Positions 1 through 6,047 are shown, counted from the stretch's first letter. The stretch is 7,383 bases of DNA from Frankia sp. (GCA_019689615.1 JADGHD010000243.1:1-7383), one strand, 5' to 3'. The notes: generated from the sequence alone by a model not told the origin. Made by a program: numbers and translations.

Positions 1-16
1 CGCCAGCATGGGCGCC

Positions 17-69
17 GGCGGCGGGCCGCCGTACTACCGATTCCGGCTATCCGCCAGCCCGGCGGCTGG
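17..69 (-). terminator. Possible terminator hairpins after the substrate-binding protein gene
   Basis: Directly after the TGA stop (70-72, read on the minus strand) lies a perfect 6-bp inverted repeat: CCAGCC at 54-59 and GGCTGG at 64-69, with a 4-base loop. A second one, GGCGGC 17-22 and GCCGCC 25-30, lies further on. Neither is followed by a U-tract, which is common in high-GC actinobacteria, so termination is inferred from position and stem only. Confidence 0.3.
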
Positions 70-1437
70 TCACCGCTTGACGAGCCGGCCGCAGCCGAGC
101 GACATCGGCACCTGGTAGCCGTCGGAGGTCAGCTGGACCAGCGCCGCGCACGGCGAGGAGGTCCAGTGGTTGATCGGCCAGCGGGTCTCGGCGAGCGCGC
201 CCTCGACCGAGAAGGACCAGTTGTCGTTCATGTGCGCCAGCAGGGCGTCCACCGTCAGGTCCCGCCCGACCTCCTCGACCGCGGTCAGGAACATGTCGGC
301 TGCCCAGTAGCCGGCCATCGCCGGCAGGCTGATCGGCTGGTCGGGTGCGTACTTCTCGAAGTCCGCCACCAGCTGCTTGACCGCATCGGACGAGCTGTCC
401 TGGGTCGGGGTGAACTGGAGCAGGACGTAGGAGTCGAACAGCGGCTCGAAGGTCTCCAGCCGCGGGTCGTAACCGACGGCGTTCATCAGCTTGTTCGGGT
501 AGCCGGCGGCCTTGAGCGCCTCGGTGAGCTTCAGCGTGGTGGCGAAGTCCGTCACCAGCATGATCAGATCCGGCGGGGCGCCGTTGTTCGCCGTCATCAG
601 GTCGTTGACGAGCGCGGTGGCGTCGGTGAGCCCGGCGACCGGGATCGGGTTCTCGTTGTACGCCACCTTGATGCCGACCGACTCGAACTGGTTGGCGATC
701 TGGTTGTTGCCGCGCCGGGCCGAGTCGTCGTCCGAGCCGACGAGCGCGACCGTCTTCGTGCTGAGGTCCTCACCCGGGAACATGCCCTGCATCATGATCC
801 CGTAGGTCGTGGACGTGACCTCGTCGTTGGGCAGCAGGCACCCGGTGATGCCGAAGCCGATCGAGCTGTTGCAGAAGCCCTCGTTGAAGCCCCAGCCGAA
901 GAAGGGGACGGTCTTGTCGCAGAAGGTGTCGAAGTAGTTCGCCCGGGCCGTCATGACCGGCACCGCCGCGAAGACCTGCTCCTGCTCGGCGAGCACCTGG
1001 GCCTGGGCGCCGTTGCGGGCCGGGTCGTTGCCCTCGTCCAGGACGCCGATGTAGTTGATCGTGCGGCCGTGGACGCCGCCCTCCTCGTTGGCCCGCCTGA
1101 AGCGGACCTCGGCGCCGACCTCGGTGCCCGACATCGTGCTGCCGCTCGGGCTGGTCAGGTACGCCAGGCCGCCGACCTTGATCTCGGTGTCGGTGATGCC
1201 ACGGGTCGGGTTCGACGCTGTCTGGCCACAGCGCAGTTCGGAGACGTCCGGGGCGAACCCGCCGTCGTCCCAGCCGACCGGCGGAGCGACCTTGAGGTCG
1301 TTCGCCTGCTCGGCCACCCGGTCGTCCCCGCCGCTCCCGCCGCCGCCGGTCGTCGAGTCGTCGTCGCCGCAGGCGGCGAGCATGACCGCCACCGCGGCTG
1401 ACGCCGCGACCATGGATACTAATCGCCTAGCTCGCAT
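70..1437 (-). CDS. ABC transporter substrate-binding lipoprotein, branched-chain amino acid (LivJ/Peripla_BP_6) type
   Basis: This is a 455-residue extracytoplasmic solute receptor, expected to be anchored to the outer face of the membrane and to deliver a ligand to an ABC permease. Residues 1-23 form a lipoprotein signal: basic RARR, a hydrophobic stretch, then the lipobox LAAC with Cys23 as the lipidated residue. A Gly/Asp/Ser-rich linker follows to about residue 40. The mature part opens with GITDTEIKVGG (80-90), the typical first strand of the type 1 periplasmic-binding fold, and runs through two lobes (e.g. KTVALVGSDDDSA at 228-240, PPDLIMLVTDF at 288-298). Six further cysteines (70, 173, 189, 200, 430, 449) could form disulfides. 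The ATG is supported by an AGGAGG motif 11 bases upstream and by the complete signal peptide. No permease or ATPase gene is visible, so the ligand is unknown; this family also binds amides, urea and aromatic acids. Family assignment is firm, substrate is not. Confidence 0.93.
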   Translation of the reverse strand: MRARRLVSMVAASAAVAVMLAACGDDDSTTGGGGSGGDDRVAEQANDLKVAPPVGWDDGGFAPDVSELRCGQTASNPTRGITDTEIKVGGLAYLTSPSGSTMSGTEVGAEVRFRRANEEGGVHGRTINYIGVLDEGNDPARNGAQAQVLAEQEQVFAAVPVMTARANYFDTFCDKTVPFFGWGFNEGFCNSSIGFGITGCLLPNDEVTSTTYGIMMQGMFPGEDLSTKTVALVGSDDDSARRGNNQIANQFESVGIKVAYNENPIPVAGLTDATALVNDLMTANNGAPPDLIMLVTDFATTLKLTEALKAAGYPNKLMNAVGYDPRLETFEPLFDSYVLLQFTPTQDSSSDAVKQLVADFEKYAPDQPISLPAMAGYWAADMFLTAVEEVGRDLTVDALLAHMNDNWSFSVEGALAETRWPINHWTSSPCAALVQLTSDGYQVPMSLGCGRLVKR

Positions 1438-1448
1438 CCCTCAGATCC

Positions 1449-1454
1449 CCTCCT
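1449..1454 (-). promoter_or_regulatory. Ribosome binding site of the substrate-binding protein gene
   Basis: On the minus strand this reads AGGAGG, followed by GG and 9 more bases before the ATG at 1437. It is a near-ideal Shine-Dalgarno and fixes the start of the lipoprotein gene. Confidence 0.8.
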
Positions 1455-1574
1455 GAGCTGTCCGCGGGAGGCGCCGGGCCGCCGTCAGCCATCGTGGCCA
1501 TCGCGCCGTCCCGAGAATGACTGGCAGCTTCGACCAGCGCTGGCCCGCCGGGTGAAGGGTGCCGTCCGGCTGAC

Positions 1575-1593
1575 TGTCGGTCCTGTGTCGGTC
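1575..1593. repeat. Tandem 8-bp direct repeat with 11-bp period
   Basis: TGTCGGTC occurs at 1575-1582 and again at 1586-1593, exactly 11 bases apart, so both copies face the same side of the helix. Response regulators of the OmpR/PhoB class commonly bind repeats with this period. Regulator and function are unknown. Confidence 0.45.
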
Positions 1594-1657
1594 TGCCACC
1601 CGGACGACACTGTCCGTTAGCGGAGTATCACGGGTGACGGTGGGGTCGCTGCCTGGT

Positions 1658-1677
1658 TTTGTGGCCTGGGTCACAAA
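1658..1677. promoter_or_regulatory. CRP/GlxR-like operator palindrome
   Basis: The sequence TTTGTGGCCTGGGTCACAAA has perfect 6-base arms (TTTGTG and CACAAA) around an 8-base centre. Its core TGTGg-N6-TCACA at 1660-1675 differs by one base from the TGTGA-N6-TCACA pattern known for CRP and actinobacterial GlxR/Cmr-type cAMP receptor proteins. It sits between divergent genes. A -10 candidate CATATT (1699-1704) would place a rightward start near 1710-1711 and the palindrome centre at about -43, close to the classic class II activator position. A weaker similar pattern, TGTGG-N6-TCACT, lies at 1724-1739. Binding is inferred from sequence alone. Confidence 0.5.
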
Positions 1678-1697
1678 GCGCACGCAGGCACGATGCC

Positions 1698-1719
1698 GCA
1701 TATTGCATCAGATATGCAA
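1698..1719. promoter_or_regulatory. Overlapping AT-rich palindromes, candidate operator at the methyltransferase promoter
   Basis: Two perfect inverted repeats overlap: TTGCAT (1703-1708) with ATGCAA (1714-1719), and GCATAT (1698-1703) with ATATGC (1712-1717). A third, GATGC (1692-1696) with GCATC (1705-1709), shares bases with both. AT-rich palindromes stand out in this GC-rich DNA. The site overlaps the place where transcription toward the methyltransferase would start if CATATT at 1699-1704 is the -10, a usual position for a repressor. No regulator gene is adjacent. Confidence 0.4.
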
Positions 1720-1768
1720 CCGCTGTGGCGTGTCTCACTCGAATGCGCGGCGTGGCACAGTGGGCGCC

Positions 1769-2383
1769 GTGGACGCGAGGGAGTGGGATGCCCGCTACTC
1801 GGGCAGCGAGCTGGTGTGGGGGCTGGCGCCGAACCGGTTCGTCGCCGCCGAACTGGCCGACCTGCCGCCGGGCCGGGCCCTTGACCTGGCCTGCGGCGAG
1901 GGGCGCAACGCGATCTGGCTGGCCAGCCGCGGCTGGACGGCGGTCGGGGTCGACTTCTCGACCGCGGCGATCGAGCGGGCCCGCCGGCTCGCCGCCGACG
2001 CCCGCGTGAGCGAGCGGGTCACGTTCACGGTCGGCGACGTGGTGCGCGGCGACGGGCTGGGCGCGGGGTTCGACGCAGTCGTCGTCGCGTACCTGCAGCT
2101 GGGGGCGTCGGCGCGGCGGGTGGCGCTGCGCCGGGCGGCCGAGGCGCTCGCCCCCGGCGGCACGCTGCTCGTCGTCGCGCACGACGCCCGCAACCTCACC
2201 GAGGGCGTCGGCGGCCCGAAGGACGTCTCCGTCCTCTACACCCCCGAGGAGGTTGCCGGGGACCTCGCCGACGTCGGTGGGCTGACCGTGCTGAAGGCCG
2301 AGCGGGTGCGCCGCCCGGTCGCCACGCCGGACGGCGAGCGGGACGCCATCGACACCCTCGTCCTGGCCCGCCGCGCCGGCTGA
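1769..2383 (+). CDS. Class I SAM-dependent methyltransferase
   Basis: This is a 204-residue cytoplasmic protein predicted to transfer a methyl group from S-adenosylmethionine; the acceptor is unknown. The N-terminal WDARYSGSELVWGLAPNRF (6-24) is typical of small TehB/thiopurine-like methyltransferases. Motif I is LDLACGEGRNAIWLA (38-52), the acidic residue ending strand 2 is Asp62 in VGVDFS, Asp90 sits in the adenine-binding loop, FDAV (101-104) is strand 4, and LAPGG (127-131) precedes strand 5. The frame is open up to 1634, but homology begins at the VDAREWD segment, so GTG 1769 is preferred and GTG 1760 is possible. Neither has a clear Shine-Dalgarno. The gene is monocistronic and converges on pntB with 26 bases between stops. 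Confidence 0.88.
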   Translation: MDAREWDARYSGSELVWGLAPNRFVAAELADLPPGRALDLACGEGRNAIWLASRGWTAVGVDFSTAAIERARRLAADARVSERVTFTVGDVVRGDGLGAGFDAVVVAYLQLGASARRVALRRAAEALAPGGTLLVVAHDARNLTEGVGGPKDVSVLYTPEEVAGDLADVGGLTVLKAERVRRPVATPDGERDAIDTLVLARRAG

Positions 2384-2398
2384 CCCTGCGGGCTGGCG
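2374..2398 (+). terminator. Weak terminator-like hairpin at the end of the methyltransferase gene
   Basis: CGCCGGC (2374-2380) can pair with GCTGGCG (2392-2398), giving 7 pairs with one G-U in RNA of the plus strand and an 11-base loop that includes the stop codon. On the minus strand the wobble pair becomes a C-A mismatch, so the structure favours the rightward transcript. There is no U-tract, so confidence is low. Confidence 0.3.
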
Positions 2399-2409
2399 GC
2401 AGACGGCCG

Positions 2410-3834
2410 TCAGTGCACGAGGGTCTTGGCGGCGGCGGTGAGGGCGGCGAGGCCGGCCTTGGCGTCGGCGAACAGCATCGCGGTCTTCGGGTCGGTGTAG
2501 AGCTCGTTGTCGATGCCGGCGTAGCCGTGGCCCATGGAGCGCTTGATGACGATCACGCCGCCGGCCCGGTCGACGTCGAGGATCGGCATGCCGGAGATGG
2601 GGTTGCCTGGCCGGCGGGCGGCCGGGTTGGTGACGTCGTTCGCGCCGACGACGAGTGCGACGTCGGCGCGGGCCAGCTCGGCGTTGGCCTCCTCGAGCTC
2701 CAGCATCTTCGGGTACGGCACGTGCGCCTCGGCGAGCAGCACGTTCATGTGCCCCGGCATCCGGCCGGCGACCGGGTGGATCGCGTAGGTCACCTCGACG
2801 CCGTGGCCTTCCAGCAGGTTGGCGAGCTCGACCAGCTCGTGCTGGGCGCGGGCGGCCGCGAGCCCGTACCCGGGCACGACCACGACCTTGCGGGCGTAGG
2901 CGAGCTGCAGCGCGGCGTCGTCGGCGGTGACCGAGCGCACCGTGCCCGTGCCGCCGGCGGCCGCGGTGCCGCCCGCTGCGTCGCCGGTGCCGAAGCCGCC
3001 GAGGATGATCGCGGTGATCGAGCGGTTCATCGCCTCGGCCATCAGCACGGTCAGGATCGCGCCGGACGCGCCGACCAGCGCGCCCGCGATGATCAGCACC
3101 GAGCTGTCCAGCACGAAGCCGGCCATCGCGACCGCCGTACCGGTGCACGCGTTGAGCAGCGAGATGACGACCGGCATGTCCGCGCCGCCGATGGGCAGCA
3201 CCATCAGCACACCGAACGCCAGCGCCGCGACCGCCGCGACGGTGAGCACGATCAGCCCGCCCTGGCCGGCGATGACGGCGACCACCCCGCCGACGGCGAC
3301 GGCGGCGGTGAGCCCGGCGAGCGCCCGGGCGCCGCGGACCACCAGCGGCGCGCCGCTGATCGTGCCCTGCAGCTTGCCGGCCGCGATCACCGAGCCGGAG
3401 AACGTCACCGCGCCGATGAGCACGTCGAGGCCGACGGCCACGGTCAGCTGCGCCGACGCGTCGGCGAGGCCGGACGCGCCGCCGTGGCGGACCACCTCCG
3501 CGAACGCCACCAGCGCCGCCGCCCCGCCGCCGACCGCGTTGAACACGCTGACCAGCTGGGGCATCGCGGTCATCCGCACCGCGCGGGCGCAGTACAGCCC
3601 GGCGGCCGACCCGACCGCGAGCCCGGCCACCAGCACCACCAGCCCGGTGGCGGTGATCTCCCTGTCGCGGGCGAGCAGGCCGACCGCGGTGGCGACCGCC
3701 AGCAGCATGCCGGCGGCGGACAACTGGTTGCCCCGCCGGGCCGTCCGCGGGGTGTTCATCAGGTGCAGGCCGACGACGAAGCAGACCGCGGCGGTGAGGA
3801 ACAGCAGGTGGATGGCCGCGTCGGAGCCGCTCAT
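2410..3834 (-). CDS. pntB: NAD(P) transhydrogenase subunit beta (membrane domain dII and NADP(H)-binding domain dIII)
   Basis: This 474-residue inner-membrane subunit carries most of the proton channel and the NADP(H) site of proton-translocating transhydrogenase. Residues 1-280 are a chain of hydrophobic helices, about nine as usual for the family, with conserved stretches MPQLVSVFNAVGGGAAALVA (91-110), GTISGAPLV (157-165) and IGGADMPVVISLLNA (215-229). After an Ala/Gly-rich linker (283-299), domain III shows PGYGLAAARAQ (321-331), HPVAGRMPGHMNVLLAEA (353-370), GANDVTNPAA (397-406), KRSM (431-434) and GYAG (437-440), all hallmarks of NADP binding. The length is normal. The ATG overlaps the pntAB stop in an ATGA, implying translational coupling; TGGAGA lies 10 bases upstream. 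It is the last gene of the operon. Confidence 0.97.
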   Translation of the reverse strand: MSGSDAAIHLLFLTAAVCFVVGLHLMNTPRTARRGNQLSAAGMLLAVATAVGLLARDREITATGLVVLVAGLAVGSAAGLYCARAVRMTAMPQLVSVFNAVGGGAAALVAFAEVVRHGGASGLADASAQLTVAVGLDVLIGAVTFSGSVIAAGKLQGTISGAPLVVRGARALAGLTAAVAVGGVVAVIAGQGGLIVLTVAAVAALAFGVLMVLPIGGADMPVVISLLNACTGTAVAMAGFVLDSSVLIIAGALVGASGAILTVLMAEAMNRSITAIILGGFGTGDAAGGTAAAGGTGTVRSVTADDAALQLAYARKVVVVPGYGLAAARAQHELVELANLLEGHGVEVTYAIHPVAGRMPGHMNVLLAEAHVPYPKMLELEEANAELARADVALVVGANDVTNPAARRPGNPISGMPILDVDRAGGVIVIKRSMGHGYAGIDNELYTDPKTAMLFADAKAGLAALTAAAKTLVH

Positions 3835-4109
3835 CGCCGGAACATCTCCAGCATCCGGTCGGTCACCACATAGCCGCCGACGACGTTCATCGCGGCGAAC
3901 ACGGCGGCGAAGAAGACCAGCACGTAGCCCAGCGGGCCGTCGGCGGTCGGCGCGACCAGCATCGCGCCGACGACGACGATGCCGTGGATCGCGTTCGCCC
4001 CGGACATCAGCGGGGTGTGCAGCGTGGCGGGCACCTTGCTGATGACCTCGAACCCGACGAGCAGGCTCAGCACCAGGATGGTGATGTCGATGACCAGCGG
4101 GGTGCTCAT
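3831..4109 (-). CDS. pntAB: NAD(P) transhydrogenase subunit alpha-2 (membrane part)
   Basis: This 92-residue membrane protein corresponds to the C-terminal transmembrane part of fused PntA proteins. It contains three hydrophobic segments (about residues 5-22, 36-56 and 60-82) and the family motif LHTPLMSGANAIHGIVVVGAM, of which LHTPLMS is at residues 30-36. In three-subunit transhydrogenases such as that of Rhodospirillum rubrum, this subunit packs with PntB helices to build the proton pathway. The start shares one base with the pntAA stop (TGATG on the minus strand), and AGGAAG lies 10 bases upstream. Its stop overlaps the pntB start by 4 bases. The small size is normal for the split form. 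Confidence 0.95.
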   Translation of the reverse strand: MSTPLVIDITILVLSLLVGFEVISKVPATLHTPLMSGANAIHGIVVVGAMLVAPTADGPLGYVLVFFAAVFAAMNVVGGYVVTDRMLEMFRR

Positions 4110-5284
4110 CAGGCGCTCACTTCCTCAGCTTCCTGCGCCCTGGGCGCCAGCAGTGCGGCGGTGGCCGGCTGGACGACCTCGCCGCCGTGGGTGATGACGA
4201 CGCCGGCCTGGATCTCGTCGGTCAGGTCGATGACGACCTCCCCGTCGGTCACCAGGTGCGCCAGCAGCGCGGCCACGTTGCGGGCGTAGGCGGTCGAGGC
4301 CGCCGTCGGCATGGCTGCCGGCAGGTTGCCGGCGCCGACGACGGTGACGCCGTTCGCCGTGACGATCCGCTCGTCGGGGACGCAGACAGCGACGTTGCCG
4401 CCCATCGGCCCGGCGCCCAGGTCGACGACCACGGAGCCGGGGCGCATCGCGGCCACCGCCCGCTCGCTGACCAGCAGCGGCGGCCGGCGCCCCGGCACCT
4501 GCGCGGTCGTGATCACGATGTCGTGGCGTGGCACGACGTCGGTGAGCGCGTCGCGCAGCCGCGCCTCCTCCTCGTCGGTCAGCGCCCTGGCGTAGCCGCC
4601 CTGGCCGGCGCCCTGTTCCGGGCCGGGCAGCTCCAGGTAGGCCGCGCCGAGCGACTCGATCTCCCCGCGGGCGGTCGGGCGCACGTCGTAGGCGCGCACC
4701 ACCGCGCCCAGCCGGTGCGCCGTGCCGATCGCCGACAGCCCCGCGACGCCGGCACCGAGCACCAGCACCTCGGCCGGGCGGGCGGTGCCGGCGGCGGTGA
4801 TCAGCAGCGGGAAGTAGCGGGGGTAGGCGTCCGCGGCCACCACGACGGCCTTGTAGCCGGCGATGTTCGACTGGGAGGTCAGCGCGTCCATCGGCTGGGC
4901 CCGGCTGAGCGTGCGCGGCAGCCCGTCCAGACTGACCGCGGTCACCCGCTGGCGGGCCAGCTGCGCCATCACGTCCGGCCGCAGCAGCGGGCCGAGCAGG
5001 CCGATGAGCACCTGCCCGCCGTGCAGCGACGCCAGCGTCTCGGCGTCCGGCAGCCCGACCGCGAGCACGATGCCCGCGTTCTCCAGCAGGTCCCGGCGGC
5101 TGACCACGGCCGCACCCGCCGTGGTGAAGGCGTTGTCGGGAAACCAGGCCGCCTGGCCGGCGCCCTTCTCGACCAGCACGTCCAGGCCGAGCGCGGTCAC
5201 CCGCGCGATGACCTCGGGAACCAGGGCCACCCGCCGCTCGCCGGCCGCCGTCTCCCGGAGCACACCCACGGCGGGGGGACTCAT
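4109..5284 (-). CDS. pntAA: NAD(P) transhydrogenase subunit alpha-1 (soluble NAD(H)-binding domain dI)
   Basis: This 391-residue peripheral subunit binds NADH and passes hydride to NADP+ on PntB. Its fold is related to alanine dehydrogenase. Visible motifs are the N-terminal VGVLRETAAGERRVALVPE (6-24), the RQD-loop region PRTLSRAQPMDALTSQSNIAGY (Arg124, Gln130, Asp133), the Rossmann glycines GAGVAG (177-182) with Asp200 as the ribose-binding acid of strand 2, the mobile-loop GGYARAL (229-235), and DIVITTAQVPGR (255-266). As I remember other family members, the RQD loop reads PRISRAQ, one residue shorter, and the DLA-E-GGN stretch has an acidic residue; here it reads DLGAGPMGGN (288-297). These may be lineage variants. 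ATG 5284 has AGGGGAG 9 bases upstream. It is the first gene of the pnt operon. Confidence 0.95.
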   Translation of the reverse strand: MSPPAVGVLRETAAGERRVALVPEVIARVTALGLDVLVEKGAGQAAWFPDNAFTTAGAAVVSRRDLLENAGIVLAVGLPDAETLASLHGGQVLIGLLGPLLRPDVMAQLARQRVTAVSLDGLPRTLSRAQPMDALTSQSNIAGYKAVVVAADAYPRYFPLLITAAGTARPAEVLVLGAGVAGLSAIGTAHRLGAVVRAYDVRPTARGEIESLGAAYLELPGPEQGAGQGGYARALTDEEEARLRDALTDVVPRHDIVITTAQVPGRRPPLLVSERAVAAMRPGSVVVDLGAGPMGGNVAVCVPDERIVTANGVTVVGAGNLPAAMPTAASTAYARNVAALLAHLVTDGEVVIDLTDEIQAGVVITHGGEVVQPATAALLAPRAQEAEEVSA

Positions 5285-5293
5285 CGTGACCAG

Positions 5294-5300
5294 CTCCCCT
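5294..5300 (-). promoter_or_regulatory. Ribosome binding site of pntAA
   Basis: On the minus strand this reads AGGGGAG, 9 bases before the ATG at 5284. It supports the chosen start, which also begins directly before the conserved VGVLRE segment. Confidence 0.65.
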
Positions 5301-5350
5301 CTGGCGATCTCCGGCGTCCTGGGCAGAACGCTCCAGCGCTACCCGAAAGC

Positions 5351-5356
5351 TGTCAA
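5351..5356 (-). promoter_or_regulatory. Possible -35 element (TTGACA) for the pnt operon
   Basis: The minus strand carries a perfect TTGACA, about 65 bases before the pntAA start and downstream of the terminator-like hairpin at 5379-5397. No good -10 is found at 16-18 bases (GAGCGT and AGCGTT are the nearest), so this is only a plausible promoter. Confidence 0.33.
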
Positions 5357-5378
5357 CGCACCACGCCACGTCGCGGAA

Positions 5379-5397
5379 GGGGCGCGGCGGGCGCCCC
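5379..5397 (-). terminator. Terminator-like GC hairpin upstream of pntAA
   Basis: GGGGCGC (5379-5385) and GCGCCCC (5391-5397) form a perfect 7-bp GC-only stem with a 5-base loop. On the minus strand it is followed by only TT, so it lacks a true U-tract. It lies after the SsgA-like gene and before the TTGACA candidate, which suits the end of the upstream leftward transcript. It could instead be part of the pnt leader. Confidence 0.4.
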
Positions 5398-5516
5398 GCG
5401 GCTCCACCCGGGAGCAACGCGGTAACCAGGCACTCCGCAGCACAGACAGACAGCGGAGATCAGTGCAGACCAGATGGCGTCAGGCACCAGGAGGTGAGCG
5501 GACACCCAAAAGGTGA

Positions 5517-5585
5517 GAGAAGCGGGCCGCCGTACGAACGGCGACAGGCGGTCCACGGTGCGCGAGTGATCCCGCTTCTCCGTGG
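5517..5585. repeat. Composite inverted-repeat structure, possible RNA element
   Basis: A perfect 10-bp inverted repeat, GAGAAGCGGG (5517-5526) and CCCGCTTCTC (5571-5580), encloses 44 bases. Inside it is a perfect 6-bp stem with tetraloop (CGCCGT 5528-5533, ACGA, ACGGCG 5538-5543). CCACGG (5553-5558) inside the loop matches CCGTGG (5580-5585), which lies almost entirely outside the long stem, so both pairings together would make a pseudoknot. The element starts about 30 bases after the stop of the SsgA-like gene on the minus strand. It could be a 3' stabiliser or terminator, a leader element, or a small RNA. No flanking target duplication suggests a mobile element. Confidence 0.55.
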
Positions 5586-5615
5586 CAGCGCTACTACTTC
5601 TCCCACCCAGCTCCT

Positions 5616-6047
5616 TTATACCCCTGTGCCGTCGGCCTGGGCACCTCGCGGCCGCATCCGGTCCAGCTCCCCCCAGTCCAGGTAGCTGCTCTCGGTCCCC
5701 GGCGGAACCAGGGCGGCGGCCCGGCGCAGGAACGTCCGGACCGTCTCCCAGGGCAGCCCGAACCGCGCCTGCCCGCTCGGGCTGATCAGCCATAGCTCGA
5801 CGTAGCCGACCCCGTTGTGGCGGATCGGCGCGAGCCGGGCGTCACCGAGGCCGGCCGGCCGGTCCAGGCCCTCCTCAAGCAGCTCCCGGGCCAGCACCCA
5901 GTCCAGCGTGTCGCCGGCGCCGAGGTCGAACCGGACCGTCACGGCGTAGGGAGCCGACGGCTCGTACACCAGGCTGGCCGGGATCGTGGAGTTGTCGTCG
6001 AGCAGCCGGGCCCCTACCGCCACGACGACGCTGTCGCGGCTCTTCAT
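5616..6047 (-). CDS. SsgA-like protein (SALP), sporulation/cell-division regulator family
   Basis: This 143-residue cytoplasmic protein belongs to the SsgA/SsgB family. Those members with known roles guide FtsZ ring placement, peptidoglycan remodelling and spore maturation in actinomycetes. Most of the length aligns by eye with the family: VYEPSAPYAVTVRFDLGAG (27-45), TLDWVLARELLEEGLDRPAG (47-66), GDARLAPI (68-75), and near the end SPSGQARFGLPWETVRTFLRR (89-109) and VPPGTE (114-119). The family's usual length is about 130-145 residues, so this is complete. The ATG at 6047 overlaps the stop of the upstream gene by four bases (ATGA), and no strong Shine-Dalgarno precedes it, suggesting translational coupling. 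Which SsgA-G paralogue it resembles cannot be decided here. Confidence 0.92.
   Translation of the reverse strand: MKSRDSVVVAVGARLLDDNSTIPASLVYEPSAPYAVTVRFDLGAGDTLDWVLARELLEEGLDRPAGLGDARLAPIRHNGVGYVELWLISPSGQARFGLPWETVRTFLRRAAALVPPGTESSYLDWGELDRMRPRGAQADGTGV

Larger units (their letters stand above)
1438..1768. other. Divergent intergenic control region
   Basis: These 331 bases lie between the start of the leftward lipoprotein gene and the start of the rightward methyltransferase. I see no convincing gene here. The reading frame open on the minus strand at 1441-1701 has no recognisable protein features. The region holds a CRP-like palindrome (1658-1677), overlapping GCAT-type palindromes in an AT-rich island (1692-1719), an 8-bp direct repeat with 11-bp period (1575-1593) and a 7-bp inverted repeat CGTCCGG/CCGGACG (1563-1569 and 1600-1606). 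On the minus strand GATACT (1629-1624) is a weak -10 candidate for the lipoprotein gene, but no matching -35 is visible. Confidence 0.7.
5285..5615. other. Structured spacer between the SsgA-like gene and the pnt operon
   Basis: These 331 bases contain no supported gene. They do hold a series of perfect inverted repeats: 5379-5385/5391-5397 (7 bp), 5401-5405/5411-5415 (GCTCC/GGAGC), 5433-5438/5453-5458 (CTCCGC/GCGGAG, with three ACAG units in the loop), and a composite structure at 5517-5585. AGGTGAG also occurs twice (5492-5498 and 5511-5517). The flanking genes both read leftward, so this region is the 3' end of the SsgA-like transcript, the leader of the pnt operon, or both. Confidence 0.65.

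Noticed and set aside
1441..1701. Minus-strand open frame of 86 residues just upstream of the lipoprotein gene.
   Set aside because: It has no recognisable domain, it runs across the CRP-like palindrome and repeats, and its start lacks a ribosome binding site. It is more likely leader or promoter DNA.
1634..1768. N-terminal extension of the methyltransferase to GTG 1634.
   Set aside because: The extra 45 residues have no family similarity and would be encoded by the palindrome-rich promoter region. The conserved family N-terminus begins at the GTG at 1769.
2402..2411. Perfect 10-base palindrome GACGGCCGTC between the convergent genes.
   Set aside because: It has no loop to form a hairpin, overlaps the pntB stop, and is easily produced by chance in such GC-rich DNA.
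2413..3873. Long plus-strand open frame opposite pntB (486 residues).
   Set aside because: Its translation is His/Arg/Gly/Asp-rich low-complexity sequence with no family features. It is the antisense shadow of a clear pntB gene in GC-rich DNA.
4187..5425. Long plus-strand open frame opposite pntAA.
   Set aside because: Same shadow pattern; the opposite strand encodes unmistakable transhydrogenase motifs.
5517..5580. Possible miniature mobile element with 10-bp terminal inverted repeats.
   Set aside because: No target-site duplication flanks it, it is only 64 bases long, and its nested stems fit an RNA structure better.
5353..5793. Minus-strand open frame of 146 residues overlapping the SsgA-like gene.
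   Set aside because: It is out of frame with the well-supported SsgA-like protein and gives Arg/Gly/Pro-rich sequence over part of its length. It has no family features, although the part over the spacer cannot be strictly excluded.
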